From the NCBI GenBank assembly GCA_018822545.1, contig JAHJKA010000055.1, positions 1 through 64,000 of the forward strand: 64,000 bases of DNA, in the 5' to 3' direction. The stretch comes from Pseudomonadota bacterium. GTDB lineage: Bacteria; Desulfobacterota; Desulfobulbia; Desulfobulbales; SURF-16. The notes under the pieces were generated by a model. It ran no database searches and was not told the origin of the DNA. It saw only the letters and a list, made by a program, of their open reading frames with translations. Positions within the stretch are counted from its first letter, which is position 1. Every line of letters begins with the position of its first letter. Position numbers and translations under genes: made by a program. Shown in pieces: positions 25,705 to 33,786 of the stretch.

Positions 25705-26451
25705 GTGAAAAAAATGCGGCCAAACACGGGGTTGATACTGGGATTATTTTTACTACATGGCTTTATACCGCCGCTTGCGGAGGCTAGCCTCGTTGATTTT
25801 CACATCACCGGTTCTTTGACGGCGGGACCTTCCATTTTTGGCTGGGGGGACCAGTACCAAGGAATTGACCCCGATACAGGGCAGCCTAAGTTAGTCACAG
25901 ATATCCCTATCACCGGCGAGATAGACGTCGACCTTGACTATGACTTTTCCATCAACCACGGGGAAACATACGCTGTATATATTGACAACATGATTAGCAT
26001 AAGTGATTTAAATCTAGATCAGAACATTTCGTCTTTTGAGGAATATAACATCACTGCTGATTTCAACCCTTCTGTGCATACCCTTAATTTTGCATTGAAC
26101 CCTGAGCTATCGGTGCAGTATAGCCCATTCTTCGGGATGTATCTCCACGCGGATTATGGTTTTCAAGGCTTTGGATTTCCCGACTTTGATGTTCTCTACA
26201 ATGGACAAACCTATACGCTTGCTAGCCTCAGCGACGAACTTACCATCGATCTCCACGGCCACCTCGTCACCTTTAGCCCGACAAGGAGCATCTACGGTTG
26301 CGGAGACCTTGGCGCCATGGGTGGATTTGAAATCACCAATCTTGGCGATGCCGACCCTGATCCTGCTCCTGAGCCAGCCACCCTGCTCCTCTTTGGCGCC
26401 GGTCTGCTGGGCCTTTTCGGCAACCGTCTTCGTAAACAACATTCTTTATAA
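25705..26451 (+). CDS. PEP-CTERM sorting-domain protein (matrix protein 2)
   Basis: 248 residues. Start is GTG at 25705 (VKKMRPNTG); an ATG nine bases later is the alternative; neither has a strong Shine-Dalgarno sequence. Signal peptide to about residue 28 (LAEAS). The mature region is beta-rich, acidic and has no recognised domain. The C-terminus APEPATLLLFGAGLLGLFGN plus a basic end is the exosortase-A sorting signal; an alternating Asp-Pro run (DPDPAPEP) precedes it. Expected to be exported, processed by XrtA and held in the EPS matrix. Single-gene unit with its own candidate sigma-54 promoter. Confidence 0.9.
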   Translation: MKKMRPNTGLILGLFLLHGFIPPLAEASLVDFHITGSLTAGPSIFGWGDQYQGIDPDTGQPKLVTDIPITGEIDVDLDYDFSINHGETYAVYIDNMISISDLNLDQNISSFEEYNITADFNPSVHTLNFALNPELSVQYSPFFGMYLHADYGFQGFGFPDFDVLYNGQTYTLASLSDELTIDLHGHLVTFSPTRSIYGCGDLGAMGGFEITNLGDADPDPAPEPATLLLFGAGLLGLFGNRLRKQHSL

Positions 26452-26867
26452 ACAGCTAATTTACCAAGCAACGTCATGGCGAGGATCACCATTTAAAAAC
26501 CCTCACCAAGAAAATAAGTCCCATACAAAGAAACATCATGGCTTTGCCCTGGTCTTAAATTGTTCCTATTGTTCGGCGATGAGAACACTTCCGATGAACA
26601 AAGAAAGAGTGGTTCGTCTCGCAAATGTGAATATTTCAAGAGTGTTTTGGCTCAATATTTCCAAAAGCATAAGTCTCCTCCCATATATCTAGTTAATCTC
26701 GCGACCTTCTAACTAACTGATGAAACACACGCTTTTCATTATTTATGGCATTTCCTTGCAACCATTCACGCGAGAAACCACTTTTGCTTCACAAAAACTA
26801 TCTCACGTCCTTGGCCTCTTCGGCAGCCCCTTCTGGTTTGTTATTCCTTCCTCACCTTTTTCATTTT

Positions 26868-26878
26868 CCGGAAAACAG
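26868..26878 (+). promoter_or_regulatory. Motif site CCGGAAAACAG (exact copy 1)
   Basis: Preceded by TTTT, so locally TTTTCCGGAAAA. Lies 67 bases before the second copy and 177 bases before the box at 27055. Confidence 0.6.
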
Positions 26879-26934
26879 GAAACGTTCAAAGGCATTAGCG
26901 CGTCTTGCTTGACGGTACAGTCACCGATAGTAAT

Positions 26935-26945
26935 CCGGAAAACAG
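26935..26945 (+). promoter_or_regulatory. Motif site CCGGAAAACAG (exact copy 2)
   Basis: Preceded by AAT and followed by GATT. It lies 110 bases before the sigma-54-like box at 27055-27070. Confidence 0.6.
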
Positions 26946-27054
26946 GATTTTCATCTCTTCTTTCTCCCCTTCTGTCATTATCGACGCTTCCGTTTCTGTT
27001 CAGAAAAAAAATAACCCCCTGTTATTATTGACTTCTATTCAAGTGTTTTCCTCA

Positions 27055-27070
27055 TGGTATTTTTATTGCA
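27055..27070 (+). promoter_or_regulatory. Candidate sigma-54 box for the MshEN gene
   Basis: TGGTATTTTTATTGCA: TGG, N10 spacing and exact TTGCA. Transcription start would be near 27081. Confidence 0.55.
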
Positions 27071-27339
27071 AAGTTAAAAGAAGTTAAATTTGATTTTATT
27101 ATTTTTTAAAAGGGCCCTTATAAAATTAACTCCATGTTTTCCGAGGGCATAGTTGCTCTTGCTGCTCTTTGGAACAGGTCAAACAGGCCAGTTGCCAGAA
27201 AGAAAAAAAGGTACGGGACAAAATTAACATAATTCTGTAATGCGCCTTGCGTCAGGATAAGCAAGGTTGAAAAACAGCGCTACTCCACTTCTGACTTTGA
27301 GCAGAAAGAAACGCCATACTAAAAAAGGGGACCAGAAAA

Positions 27340-28188
27340 ATGAAAGCCAAATTTCCTATAGGTGAACTACTTATCAAAAAAAATCTGGTTTCTGAAGAAG
27401 AGATGGCTGAAGTTCTCAGAATCCAGGTAAGCAGCAACAGAAGGGTAGGATACCTCTTGATAAAAATGGGATTTATAGATAGCGATCAACTCATTTCTAC
27501 CCTTGCTGAGCAGCTAGAAATCCCTGTGATTGCAATTGACGAACAATTTTCCCCTGAAGTAAAAAAACTCATCCCTCGCTATCTCTGTCATAAATACAGC
27601 ATTCTCCCGCTTGCCAAAAAACCCCACAATGTTCTGTCTCTGGCCATGGTCGACCCATTAGACAGAGAGGCCATCTCAAGCATTGAAAATTTCACAGGCA
27701 TGGTTGTCGAACCGAACCTTGCAAGACATAGCGATGTAACAACAAGCATAAGCCGTAAAATCCCTTTTAGCGCCCAGGATATTTTCAACGAGCAGAGCTA
27801 TGGCCTGGCTGCGAAAGTCGCAACAGCATGTGTTTTAATCTTGTTTGTCATCTTAAGCGCTTTTGCTGCCCGTTATGTCTATGTTGAGAAATATGGGACC
27901 GTTCAAACGGTTGCCGACTCTACCGTTTACAAAAACCATGACATCATGGTTGACGTTAAAAAAAGCGGCAAAGTATCCCTATTGGGCCGAGGTGCAAGAG
28001 CCAGTGGTTTTTATTCGGTTACTTTTAATGACCTCGACTCACTACAGGCTTTCCTCCAAAAAAAAGAGACAGATTTCTCTGAAAAACAATACCAGTGGCT
28101 GACATGGACACTGGAAAACAGAATCAATCAAATTGATTTACAGAAAAATATCCAACGTGCTGCGGTAACGCAACCACCTCACGGGTAG
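27340..28188 (+). CDS. Stand-alone MshEN (T2SSE_N) domain protein with one membrane helix
   Basis: 282 residues. Residues 1-150 are a MshEN/T2SSE_N module (IGELLIKKNLVSEEEMAEVL ... RVGYLLIKMGFIDSDQLISTLAEQL), the domain that binds c-di-GMP in MshE-type ATPases through two consecutive RLGxxL-like segments. There is no ATPase domain. A membrane helix (about 163-185, VATACVLILFVILSAF) follows, then a ~95-residue periplasmic domain of unknown fold. It could transmit cytosolic c-di-GMP to the periplasm. AGGGGA precedes the ATG. It is followed by the large repeat protein gene and may be co-transcribed with it. Confidence 0.78.
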   Translation: MKAKFPIGELLIKKNLVSEEEMAEVLRIQVSSNRRVGYLLIKMGFIDSDQLISTLAEQLEIPVIAIDEQFSPEVKKLIPRYLCHKYSILPLAKKPHNVLSLAMVDPLDREAISSIENFTGMVVEPNLARHSDVTTSISRKIPFSAQDIFNEQSYGLAAKVATACVLILFVILSAFAARYVYVEKYGTVQTVADSTVYKNHDIMVDVKKSGKVSLLGRGARASGFYSVTFNDLDSLQAFLQKKETDFSEKQYQWLTWTLENRINQIDLQKNIQRAAVTQPPHG

Positions 28189-28342
28189 ACGACTATCCAC
28201 GCGACCAAAGCATAAAAAAAAATGGTACAGGTTTCCGGTTCACAGAACATCAGGGATCTTATATTTCACGATATCGTAAAATATTATTCCCGCCCTAGAG
28301 CATCACATCATCATCTAAACCATGCACACGGGGTAATAAAAT

Positions 28343-31300
28343 ATGCCTGAATACTCTTCACATACCTCGGTAGTATCAAAAGTGTGCCATATATTAAAAA
28401 TTGCCTTAACACTACCCTCTTTCCTGACGCTTTCATCACTTTTTCTACTAGGCATCCCGACGACTTCGGCAGCGGCCATCCTTTCCAGGATACAATTTGA
28501 ATGGGTGTACGATACAAACCAGCCCGGCCTGATGGGTTATCTGGTCTATCAGGAAAACCAACCCATCATAAATATTAACGACCCCAAAATCCTCTCCACT
28601 GAGTTAGATGTCTATCTTGTAACGGGGCAGCAAAACTCTTTTACCATTACGGCTTACGACAATCTGGGTAATGAAAGTGCGCCGTCAGCAACTTATATTA
28701 TTGATGTCCCCCCTGAAGAAACCACCGGCAATATTCCACCGGTAGCATCCATCGATATTTCTACAGTAAACGGGCCTGCGCCACTGACGGTTGATGTAAG
28801 TGCCAACAATTCTATCGACTACGACGGTACGCTTATTTCCTATAACTGGAATTTTGGCGATGGCAGCGTCTCCGTCTATGAAAATGATAATCATACCTTT
28901 GAAATACCCGGCACCTATATCATCATTCTTAAGGTCACTGACAACTCCGGCTCAGCCTCGACAACGCAAACCACTGTCACGATCACTGACCCTGAAGTTC
29001 TGCCCAACCAACCTCCCGTTCCCCTTCTCTATGCGTCACCACAGAGTGGGCCCTCGCCCTTGAATGTACTTTTTGACAGTACAGACTCAACGGATGCCGA
29101 CGGTTCTATTATCGACTACTCCTGGGATTTTGGCGATGGCAGTTCAAGTAATGGTATTTTCGTCAATTATACCTACACCGCAATCGGCACCTTTACCGGA
29201 AAATTGACCGTTATTGACGATGGCGGTGCTTCAGCCTCGGCGGAAACAATGATCAGTGTTTCCGCCGCTGACCCACTTAACACCCCTCCCCAGGCTGTCA
29301 TCAATGCCAGCCCTTTAACTGGTGCGGCCCCCCTGACAACCACTTTCTCCGCTGCAGACTCAACCGACGCTGACGGGGTGATCCTCTCCTACAACTGGGA
29401 TTTTGGTGATGGCTCTGTCACAAGCGGCGCCGAAGTTTCCCATCCCTATAGTACTGCAGGGACATATACTGCCACCCTTACCGTTACTGATGACATGGGG
29501 GATACAGGCCAGGCAAAAGTCACCATTTCGATCTCAGAAGAGTCATCTGCCACCACCGTCATATTCACCGACGACTTCTCAGCAGACACGAGTTCTTCCT
29601 ACACCAATATAAACGGCGCGCTCTCTGCCTCAAATGGGGCTGCCCACGGAGCGGACTGGCTCATTACCTTTGCCCACCACAACCTTTCCCTGGGCACAAG
29701 CGATCACTGGGTCGAAGCGGATCTTGCCTATAATGGTCTATCAAGCAGCGCTGGTCTTCTTGCCCGTGTCGATCCAGTTGCCCAGACAGGTTATTCCGCC
29801 TATTTTTCAGCAGGAAGAATAAACCTCAATCGCTTTGCCGGCACCGCACAAACCTGGATTGCCAGTGTCGATGGCGGATACACGAACGGAACTTATGCCG
29901 TAAGAATGGTGGTCAATGGCAGCACCATTCAGATTTATGTTGATGGAGTTCTCAAAATCCAAAAAACGGATATAAACTATCCCCAGGGTCTCCATGCCGG
30001 CTTACGTATTCACCGCGGGAGCGACAACGCTGATGTGACCGCCGACAATCTCACCGCCGGCATAGGAACACCTCCCCCATTCCCGCAACAAAACACACCG
30101 CCAGTGGCCCAAAGCACCAGTTTCACCACCACCGAGGACACAGCAGTCAATGGCGCCTTTATTGTCTCAGATCTCAACGGCGACCCCTTAACGTCCTCTA
30201 TTGTCAACAATGGCACCCTGGGCAACGTCGTCATCACCAATGCCCAGACCGGCACCTATAGCTATACCCCAAAGAAAAATGTTTCCGGTATAGACAGCTT
30301 TACCTACAAGGCCAACGACGGCATAGCCGACTCCAACATCGCCACAGTAAACGTGACGATCATACCGGTCAACGATCCACCGGTCACCGTCAACGGCACT
30401 GTGGCAACCACCGAAGACAAACCAACAAGCGGCACCCTCACCGCCACCGACATTGAAGGAGACGCCCTGACCTATAGCATCGTCACTAATGGCAGTTTGG
30501 GCACGGTATTAATCACCAGCACAAGCACCGGCACCTTCTCTTATACACCCAAGGCCAACGTCTGGGGCACCGACACCTTCACCTATAAGGCCTATGACGG
30601 CAAGGCTGCCTCAAATATCAGCACCGTGACAGTAACGATCGCCCCGGTCAACGATCCACCCATCGCCACCAGCGGCACCGTGGCAACCAATCAAGACGTC
30701 CCGATAAACGGCACCCTCACAGCCACTGACATTGAGGGCAACACTCTGAGCTACACCCTGGTCGCCAACGGCAGTTTGGGCACAGCAATCATCACCAACC
30801 CCAACACCGGCGCCTTCACCTATACCCCAAAAGCAAACACCTGGGGCACCGACAGCTTCACCTTCAAGGTAAGCGACGGCATTGCTGATTCCAATATCGG
30901 CACGGTTACCGTGGCCATCAATCAGGTCGTCAGCACGAGTGGCGTGATCGACGATTTCAGTAGCGATACCAGCACGAACTATACGGCCATCTCCGGCGCC
31001 CTGACCATTGCTGACGGCAAGGCCCATGGCCAGCAATGGTCAGAGACCAGGGTCTTGCATAGCACCGTATTCAGCAGTGATGATCAATTTGTCGAGGCCG
31101 ATGTCTCCTACTCCGGTTCTGTCCAGGGTGCCGGTCTGCTCATCCGGGTGGATTCGAGCCAAAATACCGGCTATCTCGCCTATTTTGAAGGCGGCAAACT
31201 CAACCTGGCCTCCTTTGCCGGCACCAGCAAACAATGGCTGGCCCAGTACAACGGCCTTTATACCGCAGGTATCTACCGGCTGCGCATTGAGGCACAAGGC

Positions 31301-31990
31301 AGTATGATAAGCCTGTCTGTCAATGGTATTACTGTGCTTACGCAGGAGGATGCAAAGTATTCCAGCGGCAGGCACGTTGGTCTTCGCTTCAACCAAGGCA
31401 GCAGCACCGCTGATATGTACCTGGACAACCTAAAAGCTGGACTACTGAGCGCTCCGCCGCCGGAAGAAAACACACCCTCTTCCATTGCCGACAGTTTCAG
31501 TACTGATACCAGCACGAACTATACGGCCATCTCCGGCACCCTGACCATTGCAGACGGCAAGGCCCATGGCCAGCAATGGACAGAGACCAGGGTCTTGCAT
31601 AACACCGCCTTCAGCAGTGATGATCAATTTGTCGAGGCCGATGTCTCCTACTCCGGTTCTGTCCAGGGTGCCGGTCTGCTCATCCGGGTGGAACCGAGTC
31701 AAGGCACTGGTTATCTTGCCTATTTTGAAGGCGGCCGACTCAACCTGGCCGCCATTGCCGGCACCAGCAAACAGTGGCTTGCTCAATACGATGGCTCTTA
31801 TACCGCAGGCACCTACCGACTGCGCATAGAGGCACAAGGCAGCATGATAAGCTTGTCTGTCAATGGCATAACTGTGCTTACGCAGGAGGATGCAAAGTAT
31901 TCCAGCGGCAGGCACGTTGGTCTTCGCTTCAACCAGGGCAGCAGCACTGCTGATATGTACCTGGACAACCTGATCGCCGGAATACTCTAG
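28343..31990 (+). CDS. Large secreted repeat protein (PKD, cadherin-like and lectin-like repeats), probable matrix adhesin
   Basis: 1215 residues. Signal sequence in the first ~45; an FN3-like region (50-125); three PKD repeats (about 130-215, 222-310, 313-400) with the WDFGDGS motif; a lectin/LamG-like domain (about 408-572); three tandem-95/cadherin-like repeats (about 583-865) with FxYTPKANxxGTDxFTYK; and two near-identical C-terminal lectin-like domains (about 870-1035 and 1050-1215) starting with FSxDTSTNYTAISG. No PEP-CTERM, LPXTG or membrane anchor is seen, so it may be released or bound to polysaccharide by its carbohydrate-binding-like domains. GGGGT precedes the ATG. Encoded between the MshEN gene and a secreted TIM-barrel-like protein, it probably contributes to the matrix. 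Confidence 0.87.
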   Translation: MPEYSSHTSVVSKVCHILKIALTLPSFLTLSSLFLLGIPTTSAAAILSRIQFEWVYDTNQPGLMGYLVYQENQPIININDPKILSTELDVYLVTGQQNSFTITAYDNLGNESAPSATYIIDVPPEETTGNIPPVASIDISTVNGPAPLTVDVSANNSIDYDGTLISYNWNFGDGSVSVYENDNHTFEIPGTYIIILKVTDNSGSASTTQTTVTITDPEVLPNQPPVPLLYASPQSGPSPLNVLFDSTDSTDADGSIIDYSWDFGDGSSSNGIFVNYTYTAIGTFTGKLTVIDDGGASASAETMISVSAADPLNTPPQAVINASPLTGAAPLTTTFSAADSTDADGVILSYNWDFGDGSVTSGAEVSHPYSTAGTYTATLTVTDDMGDTGQAKVTISISEESSATTVIFTDDFSADTSSSYTNINGALSASNGAAHGADWLITFAHHNLSLGTSDHWVEADLAYNGLSSSAGLLARVDPVAQTGYSAYFSAGRINLNRFAGTAQTWIASVDGGYTNGTYAVRMVVNGSTIQIYVDGVLKIQKTDINYPQGLHAGLRIHRGSDNADVTADNLTAGIGTPPPFPQQNTPPVAQSTSFTTTEDTAVNGAFIVSDLNGDPLTSSIVNNGTLGNVVITNAQTGTYSYTPKKNVSGIDSFTYKANDGIADSNIATVNVTIIPVNDPPVTVNGTVATTEDKPTSGTLTATDIEGDALTYSIVTNGSLGTVLITSTSTGTFSYTPKANVWGTDTFTYKAYDGKAASNISTVTVTIAPVNDPPIATSGTVATNQDVPINGTLTATDIEGNTLSYTLVANGSLGTAIITNPNTGAFTYTPKANTWGTDSFTFKVSDGIADSNIGTVTVAINQVVSTSGVIDDFSSDTSTNYTAISGALTIADGKAHGQQWSETRVLHSTVFSSDDQFVEADVSYSGSVQGAGLLIRVDSSQNTGYLAYFEGGKLNLASFAGTSKQWLAQYNGLYTAGIYRLRIEAQGSMISLSVNGITVLTQEDAKYSSGRHVGLRFNQGSSTADMYLDNLKAGLLSAPPPEENTPSSIADSFSTDTSTNYTAISGTLTIADGKAHGQQWTETRVLHNTAFSSDDQFVEADVSYSGSVQGAGLLIRVEPSQGTGYLAYFEGGRLNLAAIAGTSKQWLAQYDGSYTAGTYRLRIEAQGSMISLSVNGITVLTQEDAKYSSGRHVGLRFNQGSSTADMYLDNLIAGIL
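30951..31985 (+). repeat. Tandem 540-bp direct repeat inside the adhesin gene
   Basis: The segment starting at 30951 recurs at 31491 with an offset of exactly 540 bases (180 codons). Long blocks are identical (for example 31079-31150 and 31619-31690), while codon changes are few, which indicates a recent in-frame duplication of the C-terminal lectin-like domain. A more divergent relative is at about 29566-30060. Confidence 0.9.
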
Positions 31991-32019
31991 CCGCACATAT
32001 GCAGGGCGAGGAAATTATA

Positions 32020-33660
32020 ATGAAATCAAATTCCTACAAGCTGATCCTCCTCATACTCGCAATCTTTATTTTGCCCTCCCTCTGCCAGGCGCAGCTCTGG
32101 CCCCATATTAAAACCTTCGGTTTTGATTACGGCTTTCCACGCGATACTTCTGAGCTGCAATGGCTTGCCACCCATCATGATGTGGTCATTGGTGCCGGGG
32201 ACTGGCAAACCAAGAAAATGACTGAAGATCAGTTTGACACTTTAAAAGCGGCAAATCCCAACGTCATCATCATCCCATATGTTGTTATTCAGGCATTCAC
32301 CTTCCCGCCCATGAAAGATTTCATGACGGCCTGGGCCACCACTAACGGTTACAAAGAAGAGGATCTCTATCTCCATTATTATGCTGACACGATTGTCAAA
32401 ACCAGAACCAAGGTAACAAAAACATCGAACACAGGCACCCCCTCTGACCGTGTTTGCGATATCAACGGCACCCTTCTGGCAGATGGCATGACGAGTAATT
32501 TTTACATTTCTCTGGGCTATGGGGGAGGAACAGCCAACACCATCGAAGAGGCACGAATCTACCAATACTGGAACGCCGGTTTTGAACCACGCATGAATCA
32601 TCTCTCTCAGGCCTGGAAAGAAACCTATAAAGCATATATTCTTGATGTACTGACATCCGCCCCAAACAAATATTGCGACGGTGTCATGCTGGACACCTAC
32701 CAGGGTGTGTTTGACAATGAAGGCTACCTGCCTAACATGAACACCCTCATTGAGGTCAGGAACGCCGGCTACGGTGCCGATGATACGGTCGCCAGAACAT
32801 GGTATTCAGAACAGATTGCCCTATACGTTGGCGTTCTACGAGAGTTTCTAAAAACTGCCACAGGCAAGTCAAAGATCCATATCATTCCGAATTTTGGCGA
32901 ATTAAGCTATACCTACGACAATTACAAGTTCGGCTGTGAAGACCAGTTTGCAACAAACAAAATCGATGCCGGAACCATCGAATACACTCACTCTCCCAGC
33001 AAGAGTTACTATTTTACCCAGGACTATTTCAAAAAACATTATGAAGTCATGGAGGCCGGGCCGGTATCCTTCTACAACCACCTGGATAGCGCTTGGTATC
33101 AATGGGGCGGAACCCCACCCATAGGCGGCAAACAATTCATGATTGGTGCCCTGTACCTGTTCAATCACCCAAGCGCTTACTTCGCGATACATTATGGAAG
33201 TTCCGCCAAGTATGGCCCCGAGCCCACCTTCGCCGATTCGCATTGGGACAAGATGCTGGAGTATGACATCGGTACGCCCATGGTCAATGCTGAGGAAGAC
33301 TTCTGGGGGGTCAAAAATACAGCCAGGGCATATCTTGTTGAACATGAGGAGCCGGGGCTATGGAACCCTCTTCTTGGCAGAAATGACCCACGTGGCAGAT
33401 TCGTCTTGGCACGGGATTACACGAAGGCTTTGGTCATTGTCCGCTTCGAACGCTCAAACAATAACACGGCTGAGGAGCTTGGCACAGAGCCACGGACCTA
33501 TGACCTTGGCGGCAACTTCCACCGACTGCTCGAAGATAATACCCTGGGGCCGCTCATCACGACCATAACCCTTGGCCTTGCCGAAGGGGCCATTCTCATC
33601 AGGGACATATCAGGCCTTCCTGCCCCAAAATGGCAGAGAGTCAAGGTGATAAAAAACTAA
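32020..33660 (+). CDS. Secreted putative glycoside-hydrolase-like TIM-barrel protein
   Basis: 546 residues from ATG 32020 (SD GAGGA); a signal peptide MKSNSYKLILLILAIFILPS ends near CQAQ. The body has features of TIM-barrel glycoside hydrolases: IIPYVVIQAF, a central DGVMLDTYQGVF (candidate acidic catalytic residues), HIIPNFGELSYT and a beta-rich C-terminal domain from about residue 440. It resembles the uncharacterised putative glycoside hydrolases found with polysaccharide loci; I cannot assign a family number. It might trim or release the EPS. It lies directly after the adhesin gene, co-oriented, and ends at the hairpin at 33752. Confidence 0.65.
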   Translation: MKSNSYKLILLILAIFILPSLCQAQLWPHIKTFGFDYGFPRDTSELQWLATHHDVVIGAGDWQTKKMTEDQFDTLKAANPNVIIIPYVVIQAFTFPPMKDFMTAWATTNGYKEEDLYLHYYADTIVKTRTKVTKTSNTGTPSDRVCDINGTLLADGMTSNFYISLGYGGGTANTIEEARIYQYWNAGFEPRMNHLSQAWKETYKAYILDVLTSAPNKYCDGVMLDTYQGVFDNEGYLPNMNTLIEVRNAGYGADDTVARTWYSEQIALYVGVLREFLKTATGKSKIHIIPNFGELSYTYDNYKFGCEDQFATNKIDAGTIEYTHSPSKSYYFTQDYFKKHYEVMEAGPVSFYNHLDSAWYQWGGTPPIGGKQFMIGALYLFNHPSAYFAIHYGSSAKYGPEPTFADSHWDKMLEYDIGTPMVNAEEDFWGVKNTARAYLVEHEEPGLWNPLLGRNDPRGRFVLARDYTKALVIVRFERSNNNTAEELGTEPRTYDLGGNFHRLLEDNTLGPLITTITLGLAEGAILIRDISGLPAPKWQRVKVIKN

Positions 33661-33751
33661 GATTTACAACACCCACCACGAATACCATGCGATACCGTCT
33701 TCGCGGGATTAACAGTGAAGCTATTCCGCGCCGCTCCACCTGCAACGGCCT

Positions 33752-33786
33752 CATTGTCGGCTGAAGCCTGTCTTCAACCGACAATG
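33752..33786. terminator. Long hairpin between converging genes
   Basis: Arms CATTGTCGGCTGAAG and CTTCAACCGACAATG pair at 14 of 15 positions around a five-base loop. The stem includes the stop codon of the deacetylase gene at 33774, and there is no T-run. It probably ends transcription from either side or stabilises 3' ends. Confidence 0.6.

Larger units (their letters stand above)
26452..27339. other. Long (888-bp) regulatory intergenic region with two exact motif sites and a sigma-54-like box
   Basis: No gene is supported; open frames here have no start signals and are low-complexity. The two CCGGAAAACAG copies (26868, 26935) and the box (27055-27070) point toward the downstream MshEN gene, with a leader of about 260 bases. 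Confidence 0.6.

Noticed and set aside
26156-26692. Open frame overlapping PEP-CTERM gene 2 in another frame
   Set aside because: No start signal and no sensible product; the overlapping gene has a sorting signal.
26720-27031. Open frame of 103 codons within the 888-bp gap
   Set aside because: Runs through both CCGGAAAACAG copies, has no Shine-Dalgarno sequence and no recognised domain; better explained as regulatory DNA.
28231-28240. TTTCCGGTT before the adhesin gene as another motif copy
   Set aside because: Only a partial match and no sigma-54-like box follows; the gene may be transcribed with the MshEN gene.
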